Origin: Rhizomys pruinosus
Taxonomy: Eukaryota; Chordata; Mammalia; Rodentia; Spalacidae
DNA: 64,000 bases
Assembly (NCBI GenBank): GCA_009823505.1
Contig: VZQC01001071.1
Location: 891,092 to 955,091 of the forward strand
Direction of reading: 5' to 3'
Positions 32,782 through 43,076 of the stretch are shown in pieces (the stretch's first letter is position 1; every line of letters starts with the position of its first letter). The notes beneath the pieces are model-generated. The model was not told where the DNA came from and made no database searches. It saw only the letters and a program-made list of their open reading frames with translations. The translations under genes and the position numbers were made by a program.

Positions 32782-33396
32782 GCCCAACACCTCAAAAATA
32801 AAAATAAAAACCAGAGCTGATTTTGGTGATGTATGCCTATATTTCCAGTATTTTGGAGACAGGGGCTACATAAAGACATCCTAATTGTTCTGGTTTAAGT
32901 CCTAAACATATATTATTCTGTTTTTCCCAAAAATATTACTAGAGGTATTCTGTAAGGAGATCTGGGAGCTTAGCATATTTTTATATGCATTTGAGTACTT
33001 ACTTCTTTTATGGATTCAGTTACAATTAACAATGTTGAGAGAGCTGCTGAATTGGATCTTGTCAGAATCATCTGTCTCCAGAAACTGAGGAATTACTTGG
33101 AAAAATTGTTTAAGGTGTACTTTCTTCCACAATTCAGATATATTGTTGTGCCTACCCAATGGTGAGATTGCCCAATGAAATTGTCTCTGTAGACCAGCCA
33201 AAAAGTTTCATGATGGTTTAATCATTGAATTGGAATATGAATTTTGAGTCTGATCGGCAATACTTAGTACCTGGACTAACTTTGCTATGCAGGAAGAAAG
33301 CGGGCTATAAAATATTCAAACAGTTTCCGCTTTGTATGATAGTGCAGGAACTTGATAATATGAAGTTATAACCATGCAAGTAATTCTTTACTGGTA
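32780..33396. other. Unannotated stretch
   Basis: A possible B1 trace near 32818-32885 ('gtgatgtatgcctatatttc') is too weak to call. Otherwise nothing is recognised. Confidence 0.35.
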
Positions 33397-33482
33397 GGCT
33401 GGAGATATAACTCAGGAGTAGAGTGCTTGCATAACATAATGTCCTAGATTTTATTGCCAGCACTTTAGAAAATAAAAACAAT
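33397..33482 (+). repeat. ID-type SINE, monomeric
   Basis: 'ggctggagatataactcagg', 'gtagagtgcttgcataacat' and 'ttattgccagcactttagaa', then an A-rich end. This is the tRNA-Ala/BC1-like ID layout. Confidence 0.65.
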
Positions 33483-33649
33483 AATTTCATGAGAAAGACT
33501 ACAATTGTCCCATGGTATTTGAAAACTTTTTCAAAATATTAAGATATTTTACTATTAATTATGATTATGTAAAGAAATTAAAATAGTAGAAGCTAATATT
33601 CAGTTGATATGCTGTAATTTAAAAAATCTTTAAAATGGTAAGAATTATT

Positions 33650-34640
33650 TCTTTTTTATTTGAAATTTATTTTTTAATATTTTTATCTGAGAATTTCATA
33701 CAGTATATTTTGAACATATTCAGACCCCTCCCCCTCTCCAACCTCACTTTAATACCCCCAAACTTCATGTTCTTTATTACCGTATTTTTTAAAAGTTCTA
33801 TGGAATTTAATCTGTATTTATTGGCATCACACTAGTAAGGAAACTGATTCTCCAATTGCCAATAGATACTCAGTAAGGCCTGGGGCTTTCTGACCATCTC
33901 CCACATTCATTTTGGGCCCCTGAATGCCTTGTGTTTGCATAGGTCTTGTGCATGCTGTCATAAGTACTGTGGGTTCATATGTACAACTACTATGTGGTAT
34001 CCTGAAAACACAGTTGTCCTATATTCATTTACCTACCATGGCTGTTATAATCTTTCCACCTCCTCTTCCTCAATGATCCTTGGGAGGAGAGGGTACAATA
34101 TAGGTGTTTCATTTAGGCTGAACACCTGCAGTCTCTTATTCTTTGAATGTTGAATAGTCTCTGTGTTAATCACCATCGGCTGCAAGAAGAACTTTCTCTG
34201 ATGAGAGCTGAGAGATGCACTAACCTATGAGTATAACAATAAGTCATTAGGAACCAGTTTAATACTATGTATACTTAGCATAATAATAGCAGTAGGGTCT
34301 CCCTATGACCAGAGGTTCTTGGCTCTGACAACAGATCAATTATGAGTTCTATCTTGTGAAATGGGCCTGTAATTATGGTTGCTTTCCTAACACTTGTGCC
34401 ATTATTGCACTAGTGAGTATATTTTCCAAAGCCAGCTGTTACTGTACTCACAGTGTTCACAGCTGCCCAAGGCTGATGATTATTTTTCTCTTCCAGTAAC
34501 AAGCATAACACCATCTGGTACTATGAAAGCTAGCAGTAGAGATGAACCTTCAAGGTTAGTACCAGCTTCATTTATCCTTCTTTGTTCTGAGACTCAGGTA
34601 TGTAGTATCATCAGCAAAAGGACTCACCATCAAGTTCTGG
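33650..34640. repeat. Old rodent repeat, nearly 1 kb
   Basis: A long, ordered match to a familiar murine repeat: 'ctgattctccaattgccaat', 'ggtcttgtgcatgctgtcat', 'gctgcaagaagaactttctc', 'gagagatgcactaacctatg', 'ataacaataagtcattagga' and 'accatctggtactatgaaag'. I think it is an antisense older L1 (Lx) 3' region, but that name is from memory and unverified. Confidence 0.55.
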
Positions 34641-34651
34641 TGGTTAACTGT

Positions 34652-34726
34652 GCTGGATAGCTTCAGTTGTCAACTTGACAGACCTGGGTTGAGGAAGCCT
34701 TAATTGGGAAATTGCCTTCATCAGAC
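34652..34726 (-). repeat. Rodent interspersed repeat, first part, split by an LTR-like insert
   Basis: 'cttcagttgtcaacttgaca' and 'aattgccttcatcagac' continue, after the insert, at 35001 with 'tggcctgtggccatg'. It is the same family as 1-113. Confidence 0.65.
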
Positions 34727-34999
34727 TGTGTGGGAAAACTTAGTTAAGATGGGTTGCATTCTAAGCCAATGGGACCTCCCTGGCCACACCCATGGGGTGG
34801 GATATAGTGATGAAAATGTTTAGGATTTGGCTTTGAGAATTGAGTCATGATGGATATTTAAGCAGACATCTTGCAATAAAATCTCTCTCTGCATTTTGGA
34901 CCTCAACATGCATCCACTTGGAGTGCTTTCCTGTGCGTGTTTTCCACATGGGTCGTCCTGGAATTAAGCGGGCCCTGCTACAAATCTCGGCGGTCTTCA
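34727..34999 (+). mobile_element. Candidate solo LTR inserted in a rodent repeat
   Basis: The insert interrupts the repeat between 'catcagac' and 'tggcctg'. It starts TG, has a TATA-like 'atatttaag' near 34855, AATAAA at 34875-34880, and a short GC-richer 3' part. It ends near CA at 34982 or 34999. The target-site duplication is not clear. The size (about 270 bases) and plan suit a small rodent LTR. Confidence 0.5.
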
Positions 35000-35000
35000 C

Positions 35001-35352
35001 TGGCCTGTGGCCATGTTTGTGGGACATTTTCTTGATTGTTGGGATCAAGATGTAGGGATTTTCTTGATATGGGAGGGACCGGACCACTGTGGGTAGTGCC
35101 ACACCTAAGCAGGTGGTCCTGTATTGTATAAGAAAGCAGGTTGAGCATGGGCTGGGAACCAAGCCAGTAAGCAATGTTCCTCCATGGCCTGTGCTTCAGC
35201 TCTTGCCTCCAGGTTTCTTCCCCGAGTTCCTACCTTTGGACTCCATCAGTGATGAACTGGAACCTGGGAGTTGTAACCTAAAACATTTTCCTCTTCAATT
35301 TGGTGTTGGTCAGCATGTTTTGTCACAGCAATTGAAGGCAAACTAGAACAGT
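35001..35352 (-). repeat. Rodent interspersed repeat, second part
   Basis: 'cactgtgggtagtgccacac', 'gtattgtataagaaagcagg', 'tgttcctccatggcctgtgc', and the end 'tttgtcacagcaattgaagg', matching 1-113 at its terminus. Confidence 0.7.
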
Positions 35353-35512
35353 AACAAAGTTCAATGACAATAACTACTATTGTTTAAGGATCTATGGTAC
35401 CCCATGGGCAATATCTCCAAAAGAGAGAGTCCATTCTTGGCATTGGGCTTTCCATATGCTAGCCTGTAGTGTCTGTTAGGGTCACAAGTCCCATTATAGG
35501 GTAACTACATTT

Positions 35513-35515
<3 letters not shown>

Positions 35516-35577
<62 letters not shown>
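35516..35577. repeat. (CT)n(AT)n compound microsatellite
   Basis: About 17 CT units followed directly by about 14 AT units. Confidence 0.97.
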
Positions 35578-35579
<2 letters not shown>

Positions 35580-35741
35580 ATCTCTTTTTAAATGAACTTC
35601 ATCAGAAAGGTTTGAAAACTGAGCCAATTGGCCTCTCGTATTGTAGACTTTCTTATTATATAAGAAGTGATATGAAATCAACCATATTTTTCTATGTCTC
35701 TTGAGAATCTTGCTGTTATTTCTTTCTAAATTTGCATATTT

Positions 35742-35862
35742 TTTTGTCTTTCTGAGACGGGTATCCCTTAGCCACAGCTGCATGGAACATCCATGTTGAG
35801 ACAGGTTGGCCTTGAGTGCACAGAGAAGCTGAGTCCAGACTGCCTATGCCTCCTATATTTGA
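35742..35862 (-). repeat. Antisense B1-like SINE, diverged
   Basis: 'tttctgagacgggtatccct', 'ggttggccttgagtgcacag' and 'actgcctatgcctcctat' in the antisense order. Confidence 0.6.
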
Positions 35863-35869
35863 TTTTTTT

Positions 35870-36098
35870 TAAATAGGCATTGATTTTTATTTATTTTTAT
35901 GTGTGTGCATTGCCTGCATGTATGTGAGTAGAGCCATGTTGTGCAATGCCGTAGAGGTCATGAATAGGCGTGTTGGATTTCTGGAGAGCTGGAGTTAGGC
36001 GTCATGTGTGTTGCACCTGAGTGATTGAACCACGTGGTGTTTCCTGCAAGAGCAGCCCCTGAGTGCTCCTAACTGCTGAGCCATCTATCCAGCACCCT
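35870..36098 (-). repeat. B2/B3-type SINE, diverged
   Basis: Tail 'tttttatttatttttatgtg', body 'gcaatgccgtagaggtcatg', antisense 5' end 'actgctgagccatctatcca'. Confidence 0.8.
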
Positions 36099-36130
36099 GT
36101 TTGATTTTTAAATTTAAATTTATCTTTATT

Positions 36131-36135
<5 letters not shown>

Positions 36136-36175
<40 letters not shown>
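36136..36175. repeat. (GA)n microsatellite
   Basis: About 20 uninterrupted GA units, a purine tract. Confidence 0.97.
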
Positions 36176-36178
<3 letters not shown>

Positions 36179-36318
36179 TCATGCCATGGACTACTCTGAG
36201 GAGCTGGTACTCACCATCTGCCTTGTTGAGGTGGGACTCTCTTGTTTCTGCTGCAGGGCAGTTCTCTCATCTCTGTGTCCTGTCTTGCTCTAGGAGTATT
36301 AGGATCACAGATGTTTAC

Positions 36319-36321
<3 letters not shown>

Positions 36322-36365
<44 letters not shown>
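36322..36365. repeat. (CT)n microsatellite
   Basis: About 22 CT units, complementary to the GA tract about 150 bases upstream. A pyrimidine-rich extension runs to about 36410. Confidence 0.97.
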
Positions 36366-36369
<4 letters not shown>

Positions 36370-36406
36370 CTTCCCTCCTTACCTCCCACCTTCTTCTCCC
36401 CTCTTT

Positions 36407-36720
36407 TTCTGAGCTTGGTTCTTTGTAGTTCAGGCTGGTCTTAAACTTATGACTCTCTGGTCTCAGTTTTGAAAAACATTTAATTTTTATTTTTATGAGT
36501 ATTGCCTGCATGTATGTAAGTGCAATGTCAGTGGAGTGCAGAAGACAGTGTCAGATTCCCTGGAACTGGAGTTACAGATGATTGTTAGCCATCATGTAAG
36601 TTTTGGGACTTGAACCTGGGGCCTCTGCATGAGCAGACAGTGCTCTTAACCACTGAGCCACCTCTTCAGCCCCTGTCTCAGTTTTATGAATGCTGGGATG
36701 ATAGGGCTTTGACACCACAC
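36407..36720 (-). repeat. Antisense B1-like SINE split by a B2/B3 SINE
   Basis: 'tagttcaggctggtcttaaa' (36427-36446) and 'gaatgctgggatgatagggc' (36688-36707) are the two parts of a decayed antisense B1. The insert between them is the SINE at 36479-36675. Confidence 0.7.
36479..36675 (-). repeat. B2/B3-type SINE nested in B1
   Basis: Antisense, with 5' end 'ggggctgaagaggtggctca' at 36673. The duplication 'tctcagtttt' flanks it at 36461-36470 and 36676-36685. Confidence 0.9.
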
Positions 36721-37505
36721 CAGTGTCCAACAGTTTGTTTAAGGTGATGTTTTTGCCACTATCACTTATACTGGGTTTTGTTACAATCATTTTTTTTCAT
36801 TTACATTGTTAATTTCATCTAAGTTCTTCTAGTTACATATTTAGTCTTTCAACTGTCTCTGCTGTATCTTTGTTTATATTTATGTTTGACTTCCTGTGGA
36901 ATTGTTTCTTCTGGTATATGAATCTTTGTTGGCCAATTCTTCCTTCCCTTTCCTCTTCTCTCTTTTTTTCTTTTTCCTTCCCCTTTATTTTTCTTTCTTT
37001 GTTTGTTTGTAAAATATCACAGGTGCTTTTCTTTGGGAGACCAAGAGGCAATACAGTTATTTACCACATTGCCTGACCATGAACCAAATAGCAGATAGAG
37101 TAATCGTTGTGGACTTTGACTGGCAGGTATGACTGCCACTGTGACATGCATCTGCTTTTGTGTGGACAAGCAGTAAAGCTCATCATTTATACATTTACTG
37201 ATCATTAAAATACTATGACAACTGAAATTTCAATACTGTTGATAGGGAGCTGTAACTAAACTGAGATAACTGAAATTTATATATGCCAGTACTATGTAAA
37301 AAAGATTGTCTGTACTAATGTATTTGCTTAACTTTGTAACCTACTGGAAACCAGGAAATCCACTCTGGGATAATTCTGAAAGATATTTGTAAACAGGTGA
37401 AACATTTTTTTTTTCCTTCTCAGTCCTAAAGTTTCAGTATTTCAATTGCCCCAGGCAACTTCTACCAGAGAGAATCACTATGGTTATTAAATTAATCCTA
37501 TCTGT
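36721..37505. other. Unannotated stretch
   Basis: Pyrimidine-rich at 36940-37005. No repeat or exon is recognised. Confidence 0.4.
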
Positions 37506-37509
37506 ATTG

Positions 37510-37650
37510 ATTAGGAACCAAGGCTCCACGGGAACAGACACAGGGGGAGGCCCACTCTCCATATCCCTAGGGCTTAATACAGCAGTCTATAGGCAGTATA
37601 TATGAAATAAAGTTTTGAAGTTAGCTTGCATGAATGAATTAATAAATGTC
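37510..37650 (+). repeat. Ancient L2/MIR-like 3' end
   Basis: 'tccctagggcttaatacagc', 'ggcagtatatatgaaataaa' and then 'gcatgaatgaattaataaat'. This is the order of the mammal-wide L2/MIR terminus (cctagcacagtgcctggcacatag, aataaatgtttgttgaatgaatg). Confidence 0.45.
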
Positions 37651-37784
37651 ATCATGGTTGAATTTTATTAAACAGTTGACATATAGCCCAATTTTATTCT
37701 TAATAAAAATGAATCATATACATTACAAAACTCTTTTTCAGAAAGTTTCAAAGACTAAGCTCTGTGGTTAAAACAAGTGACACA

Positions 37785-37905
37785 TCAAGACAGGATTAAC
37801 ATGCATGAGTTCTGGGGTGAGGGGAGGCAGGGAGGAACAGGTCTAAATTTGATTAAGAAATGTTGTATGAAATGCACATGAACTCAATAAGAGTTTAAGA
37901 ATAAA
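37785..37905 (+). repeat. L1-type 3' terminal sequence
   Basis: 'catgcatgagttctggggtg', G-rich patch, then 'ttgtatgaaatgcacatgaa' and 'ctcaataagag'. It matches the L1 ends at 4640 and 52090, but no L1 body stands upstream. Confidence 0.6.
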
Positions 37906-38430
37906 ACAAGTGACACATAATTTCAAAGGTTCCCTCAAATTGAAGAGACAGAACCATATCTTTCATTAAAGATCACATATTTGCAGCTTTGTCACAAGAA
38001 GTCTTTTGCTTCCTTTTTCACTCAGAATAACCTCTCATTCTCAGAAAGATGAGACTGTATCCAGGACGGTGACGCCTTTTCTTTCTTAATGTTGGGATTT
38101 GTCCAGTGATTTTCGAGAGCTGTCAGAAAGAGCACAGTGTTTGACATTTGCATCTTCAACATTGCAGCTATGCAAAAAATGAAAATAAACAAAAAATGAA
38201 ACTAGATGGAAGCCATTATAACCAGCATGAAATATTCATTATTTTCTCTGTATGGAAAATCTCTGTCAGATTCAATTAGTACTGTTTAATTCTTAATTTC
38301 TCATAATGAATTACACCATAGATAGGGTTCTCATTCTATAAACACATAAATTGGGAGAAGCCTAAATTGCTCTTGCTACCCATATTTACTTGTTTAAAAA
38401 GGGAAGAAAAGGAAAATAGCTCCCTTTAAA
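37906..38430. other. Unannotated stretch
   Basis: AT-rich, with no recognised feature. Confidence 0.45.
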
Positions 38431-38443
38431 GAATGCTACATTA

Positions 38444-38671
38444 GGGGCTGGAGAGATGGCCTACTGGTTAAGAGAGCCGACTGCTCTTGCAGAGGACCAG
38501 GGTTGGATCCCCAGCATCCACATGGTGGCTGAAAACTCTCTGTAACTCCAATTCCAGGAGAACCCCAGTTCCAGGGGAATCCTACACCCTCTTCTGACCT
38601 CCGCGGCATTGCACAAACCTACATGCAGACAGTACATTCATACACAAAAAATAAATAAAAATTTAAAAAAA
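38444..38671 (+). repeat. B2/B3-type SINE, internal-duplication subfamily
   Basis: Starts 'ggggctggagagatggccta' and carries the duplicated block 'ccaattccaggagaacccca'. Tail 'aataaataaaaatttaaaaa'. Duplication 'gaatgctacatta' / 'gagtgccacatta' at 38431-38443 and 38672-38684. Confidence 0.94.
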
Positions 38672-38770
38672 GAGTGCCACATTAAAAAGATGTACTTCTG
38701 CCTGGAAGAAGTAAATATCACCTTAGTTTAAAAAGTCCATATCTTACGACCTTGTCTCAAAAAAAAAAAA

Positions 38771-38948
38771 ACGGGTGAGTCTGGCGAGATGACTCAGTGA
38801 GTAAAGCCAGCTGCTTCCAAGCTTGATGATCTGCGTTCAATCCCTGGGACCCACATGGTGGACAAGAAAGCCAACTATAGCAAGCTATCATTTGACCTCC
38901 ATACACATGCCATGTGTGCACATGATACACACGTAGACACAAAATACT
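38771..38948 (+). repeat. Second B2-like tRNA-derived SINE type
   Basis: 'tctggcgagatgactcagtg', 'agtaaagccagctgcttcca', 'agcttgatgatctgcgttca', 'tttgacctccatacacatgc'. This is a different subfamily from the B3-type copies; an antisense copy is at 56498 and a 3' piece at 23739. Confidence 0.85.
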
Positions 38949-39086
38949 AAAATTATGTTTGTTCCTTAGAAATATCATCAGATTTGGGGGTTTGAAAATG
39001 GCAACTAAGGAACACTGATAGCCGATTGTTATTGGTGTAAACATAATATCTGCAAATATAACTCAAGACTTTCATTGACGTGTGTG

Positions 39087-39151
<65 letters not shown>

Positions 39152-40067
39152 TGTGTGTGTTAGGTGGACCCCAAGTAGGGGTATCCAAAGCAAATGGGAG
39201 AATATAACAGTGTGGTCTTTTGGGAAAGGACGCTATTCAGCCTAATAGTGACTAATTTGCATTTGAAAAAGGAAAAACATTCATCCATCAGAATGAGCAA
39301 ATAAGAGATTTGTAAATGATTTTATTTTCTCCAAACAGGGAAGCTGTTTTGATTGTACCTTGCTCTGCTCACTGAGACTTAGTTATTGCTTTGATTGTCA
39401 TCAGTGGCGTCATTGCATAATGAAATGGACAAGCTGAAGCTTTGAATGATTTCTATCTTAGTGATTTGCGTTAAACAAAATGTGCCACTTCCTAAACAAC
39501 CACATTTATCCCCTTCACATTTTGCTCACTTGCCATTCAAGGAAAAAACAATGCATTGGATTATGGTGATTCTCTACGGAAGTCCTAATTGCATCTACGC
39601 CTTCAACTATTAGTTGCGAACTTTTATAGCATTCTTCTTTTCTGATCTCAATCCTTTTTCTAAGAAGTAATGAACACTACAAAGCAGACATATGAAATTT
39701 GGTTCAAAGCTCTTATCATTTCTAAATATAAGAGAACATTATTTAATGATTCCTTATTATTTGGACTAGAACCTATTTGGAAAAACTTGAAACCCTTGGC
39801 TCTGTTTTCTCTGTACTTTTATGTTTCTGGTCCAGAGTTTAAGATATGACTGCTTATTTTTAAGAGCATCCGTATAAACCAATTGTCTATACATTTCCTG
39901 CATAAACCTTGACCTCAGTGTCAGAAGCATTGTGATCCACTATGGGAAGAAGAAAACACATTGTGAACTGACTAGAAATTAATTGGTTTAAGTTTCAGCC
40001 TGTTTGGAATATGCTCTAAAACTATATAAAATAATACCTACAGATAGAGAAGTTTAAAAAAAATCCA
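38949..40067. other. Unannotated stretch with a long (TG)n tract
   Basis: A (TG)n tract with few interruptions spans about 39080-39161. The rest is AT-rich and unrecognised. Confidence 0.5.
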
Positions 40068-40305
40068 AGGTTAGGGATGTAGTGCAGTTAGGAAAGTTCT
40101 TGTCTACTATTTATGAAGTCTGGTTTTGATTCTTAGCACTGCTTAAAAACAGAGGTGGTGACATATGCCTACAATCCTGGCACTTCCCAGGAGGCAGAAA
40201 GAGGAGGATAAATTCAGGGTCATCCTCAGCTACACAGATTTGAGGATAGTTTGGGCTACATGTGAACCTGTGCCTCAAAAATGAATGAATGAAGGAAGGA
40301 AGGAA
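40068..40305 (+). repeat. ID-B1 dimeric (B4-like) SINE
   Basis: ID part 'ggttagggatgtagtgcagt' to 'ttgattcttagcactgctta'. B1 part 'ggtggtgacatatgcctaca' to 'cctgtgcctcaaaaatgaat', with a GAAT/GAAGG tail. Confidence 0.75.
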
Positions 40306-40436
40306 TTCCAATAGCACAAAAAAGTAAAAGAGGAATTAAACATTTTCTATGAATAAGGGATATCCTACTATTTCAAGTCTTTAAATTTTTTTATTTAATT
40401 AAATTTATTTTGGCTGACATATACAAATATAAATTT

Positions 40437-40775
40437 GCATGGACTCAGTGAGGTGCCAGTAAGGCCAGGTGGAACTGCCTTGACCCTTGGGCGGGGGTGG
40501 GGTGGGGGCTCAATACCCACCCCTGGGCTGGAAGTCCCAGCTTGGGCTCCAGACAGGTGCATGGACTCAGTGAGGTGCCAGTAAGGCAAGGCAGAACAGC
40601 CTTGACCCTTATGGGGCTCAACATCCACCTCTGGAAGTCCCAGCTTGGGCTTCAGACAGACACACAGATTCAGTGAGGTGCCAGTAAGGCAAGGCGGAAG
40701 TGCCTTGAACCTTGGGAGGCCTACTGGCATGTGGGCCAAACAACAACACAACCTCCCCCCCTGTCCCCCACCCCC
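40437..40775 (+). promoter_or_regulatory. L1 5' UTR with tandem promoter monomers (about 120-base type)
   Basis: The unit 'cagtgaggtgccagtaaggc' starts at 40446, 40568 and 40671, giving spacings of 122 and 103 bases. The second unit is shorter because its G-rich middle is deleted. Each of the first two units ends with 'gaagtcccagcttgggct'. Tandem monomers at the 5' end of rodent L1 act as RNA polymerase II promoter units, so this marks a full-length 5' start. ORF1-like sequence follows. Confidence 0.8.
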
Positions 40776-41442
40776 ACCAACCTGGTGGAACTGTGGTGCA
40801 GAGGACCTAGCAGGTGCAGCATTAGTGAATATAGTCTGTGCAGCCAACGTTGAGGTGCCAGAATCCAAAGAAACAAATAAACAGACAAACCCACATTCCA
40901 AAGACACAAAGAACAACATGGGAAAAACATAATAAATCCACACCAAACTGTACCAACCCTCCAGAAGATCCCTATAACGAGATCTCTGAGGAAAGAAACC
41001 AAGACACCAACATTAGAAGAACAACTGTAGACATAGTCAAAGAAATTAGAGAACTAAAAGGAGAGAATGAAAAATTCAAGAAGCTTTGATGACAAATGGT
41101 GGAAAGAACTAAGGGGAGAGATTGAAAAACTCGAGAAGGACCTAGAGGGAGATAATGACAAACATTGGAAAGAACTAAAGGGAGAAAATGACAAACTCTG
41201 AAAAGAAGTGGAAATGCTGAAAAGATCCCAGGTGGAAATGAAAAAAGAAAATGACCAATAAACCAACCAGCTGCAAGATGAGAATGACGGGCTCCAGAGG
41301 GAAGTGGAAAATCTAAAGAAATCACAGGATAAAATGAAAAATGAAATTGAACATTCAACCGATCACCAGAAAAGGATGGGAAAAAGCCTCAGAAGCAGAA
41401 TGGAAGAAGCAGAAAAAAGAATATCAGACCTGAGGATAATAC
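40776..41442 (+). pseudogene. L1 ORF1 (coiled-coil part), broken
   Basis: After an untranslated leader, frames at 40838-41089 and 41304-41442 read NKSTPNCTNPPEDPYNEISE, DIVKEIRELKGENEKFKKL and MENLKKSQDKMKNEIEHSTD. Repeated EIEKLEKDLEGDNDK-like heptads between them form the trimerising coiled coil of the L1 RNA-binding protein. A frameshift close to the start (MGKT then stop, with NNKSTP in the next frame) and stops at about 41088, 41200 and 41260 disable it. The RRM domain would follow but the sequence is cut by the N at 41443. Confidence 0.85.
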
Positions 41443-41443
41443 N
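41443..41443. other. Single N: assembly junction
   Basis: L1 ORF1 stops abruptly here, in mid-reading ('gaggataatac' N 'tgcaggcagg'), and unrelated CpG-rich sequence begins. Confidence 0.9.
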
Positions 41444-43041
41444 TGCAGGCAGGGGAACGGGGCAGGAGGTCGCGGTAGAGGTGGACGAAGTTGAGAGATG
41501 ACGGTACCGGGGTGGGCTGACAGGGCGGGAGCGCGGGGCGTGGCTTGCGTGCCCGGACGGGATCGACCTTACGGTACTCGCACAGTCGCGCTCTCGGTCC
41601 GAAGAGAACGGTGCGGCGAGGGGGGGGAGTATCACGATTGGGGCCTGTGGGTAGACGGTCCAAAACAAAATACGCTGTTTATTTTCTCTATTTAAATTTA
41701 ATTTTTTATTTTTTTTTTTTTTTCTTTTTTTTTTTTTTTTTATCCTATCAATCGCAGGGCTAGGGTTCCTGTCGTCCAGACAAGAGTCCGGCGAAGGCTT
41801 CAGGGAACTCAAAGAAGGCGGGTGTCGCTGGGTGCTCGGACTCTAGAGGGCGTGCGAGCTCAAGTTTGCGCACTTTCAGTGCCCGGCAATCAGGGGGGCG
41901 CAATGGACTGACAGAAGGTGGGAGAGCGGTACCATTCGGCCTCGGAACAGCGTGATGGATCAGACGACGTGTTGAACTTGCCGCAAAACGACAAATCATG
42001 GAGCTTCCCGTTCTCGAGTGCATTAGCGTATAGGAAACGTGTGGCGGGTGCGTTGCGAGGAGTGAGGGTTGGCTGCGGTGGATGGCGGAGTTCGGCTAGC
42101 CTTGTGTCCCCTGGTCCGGTGATGTCGGCTCTGTGTTTTGCGGATCTACGCTGGAGGTCGTGTGCGGCGAGTGACATGTTAGGTTGCTTCGGGGGAGAGT
42201 GGTTTAAGAGAACTGCTGGTCCTGAGCAGGGTGAAGGGAGTTAGCGGTGGAGTTGGGGGCGTCCTTGGGTTGTTTACGCTGCGGGGTGATGAAGTAGGAT
42301 ATATGGGTGCGGGACGGTAACTTTGGGGACGTAACGGCGCGGACGTTTATCTGCGGCGTGCGAGTCGGTGGTCTGCGGTGTCTGCGCGGTTGGGGGACTG
42401 CAGGTGGTATGGGTTGAGAGGAGCGATCTGGGTGTGGTGGGGTGTTTGAGGGTAGCGGGGTGTATGAGGGTGTGTTGGGGGGGAGGAGGGTGGCGGTTGT
42501 GTGATGAGTGGGTCGAGTGGGCGGAGACTCAGTCGCCGCTATGAGTGGGCGTCGGCGCGGACGTGTTAGACGAGCTATGGTAGGTCGTGCTGGGTCTCAG
42601 TAGTGTTAACGTTAAGGTGTCGGGTAGTCGGCTGTGGCTGAGGCCGTTATTTTAACAATATAATTTTTTTCTTATTTCAATCGTTTTTTTTATTCTTTTT
42701 TTTCTACGTTTGTCTGGAGTTTTGCGTTTTATAGAGTTCATTTGTTTTTCTTAAATTTTAAAATGTGTTAAATTATCTGTATTTTTCTGTTTTCCTTGCA
42801 TTATTGAAGCGTGTCTCGGTACGCTACTACGTCTGTCGTTGCTATTTAATGGCCGGAGTGTGTCTACTCATGTTTAGGTATTGTGTGTGTATTTTTTTGT
42901 TGTTTTTTTTGTTCTTTCTTTGATTTTTGTGTTCTTTGTAGCTACTTTTTTTCTGATGGATTTATTTTTTAGTTTATGTTTGTTTTTTTTCTTCTTTGTT
43001 TATTTCTTTTATATTTATTTTTATTTTTTTTTTTTATTTTA

Positions 43042-43076
<35 letters not shown>

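Noticed and set aside
33397..33482. tRNA-like sequence as a tRNA gene
   Set aside because: It is an ID-type SINE with an A-rich end and a decayed promoter box; the cloverleaf is not maintained.
40395..40946. 183-codon minus-strand frame
   Set aside because: It is antisense to the L1 promoter monomers. Its internal repeats simply translate the tandem units.
41760..42650. CpG island of a host gene promoter
   Set aside because: The segment follows an assembly N, has no adjacent exon or conserved promoter motif that I can see, and its neighbours look error-laden.
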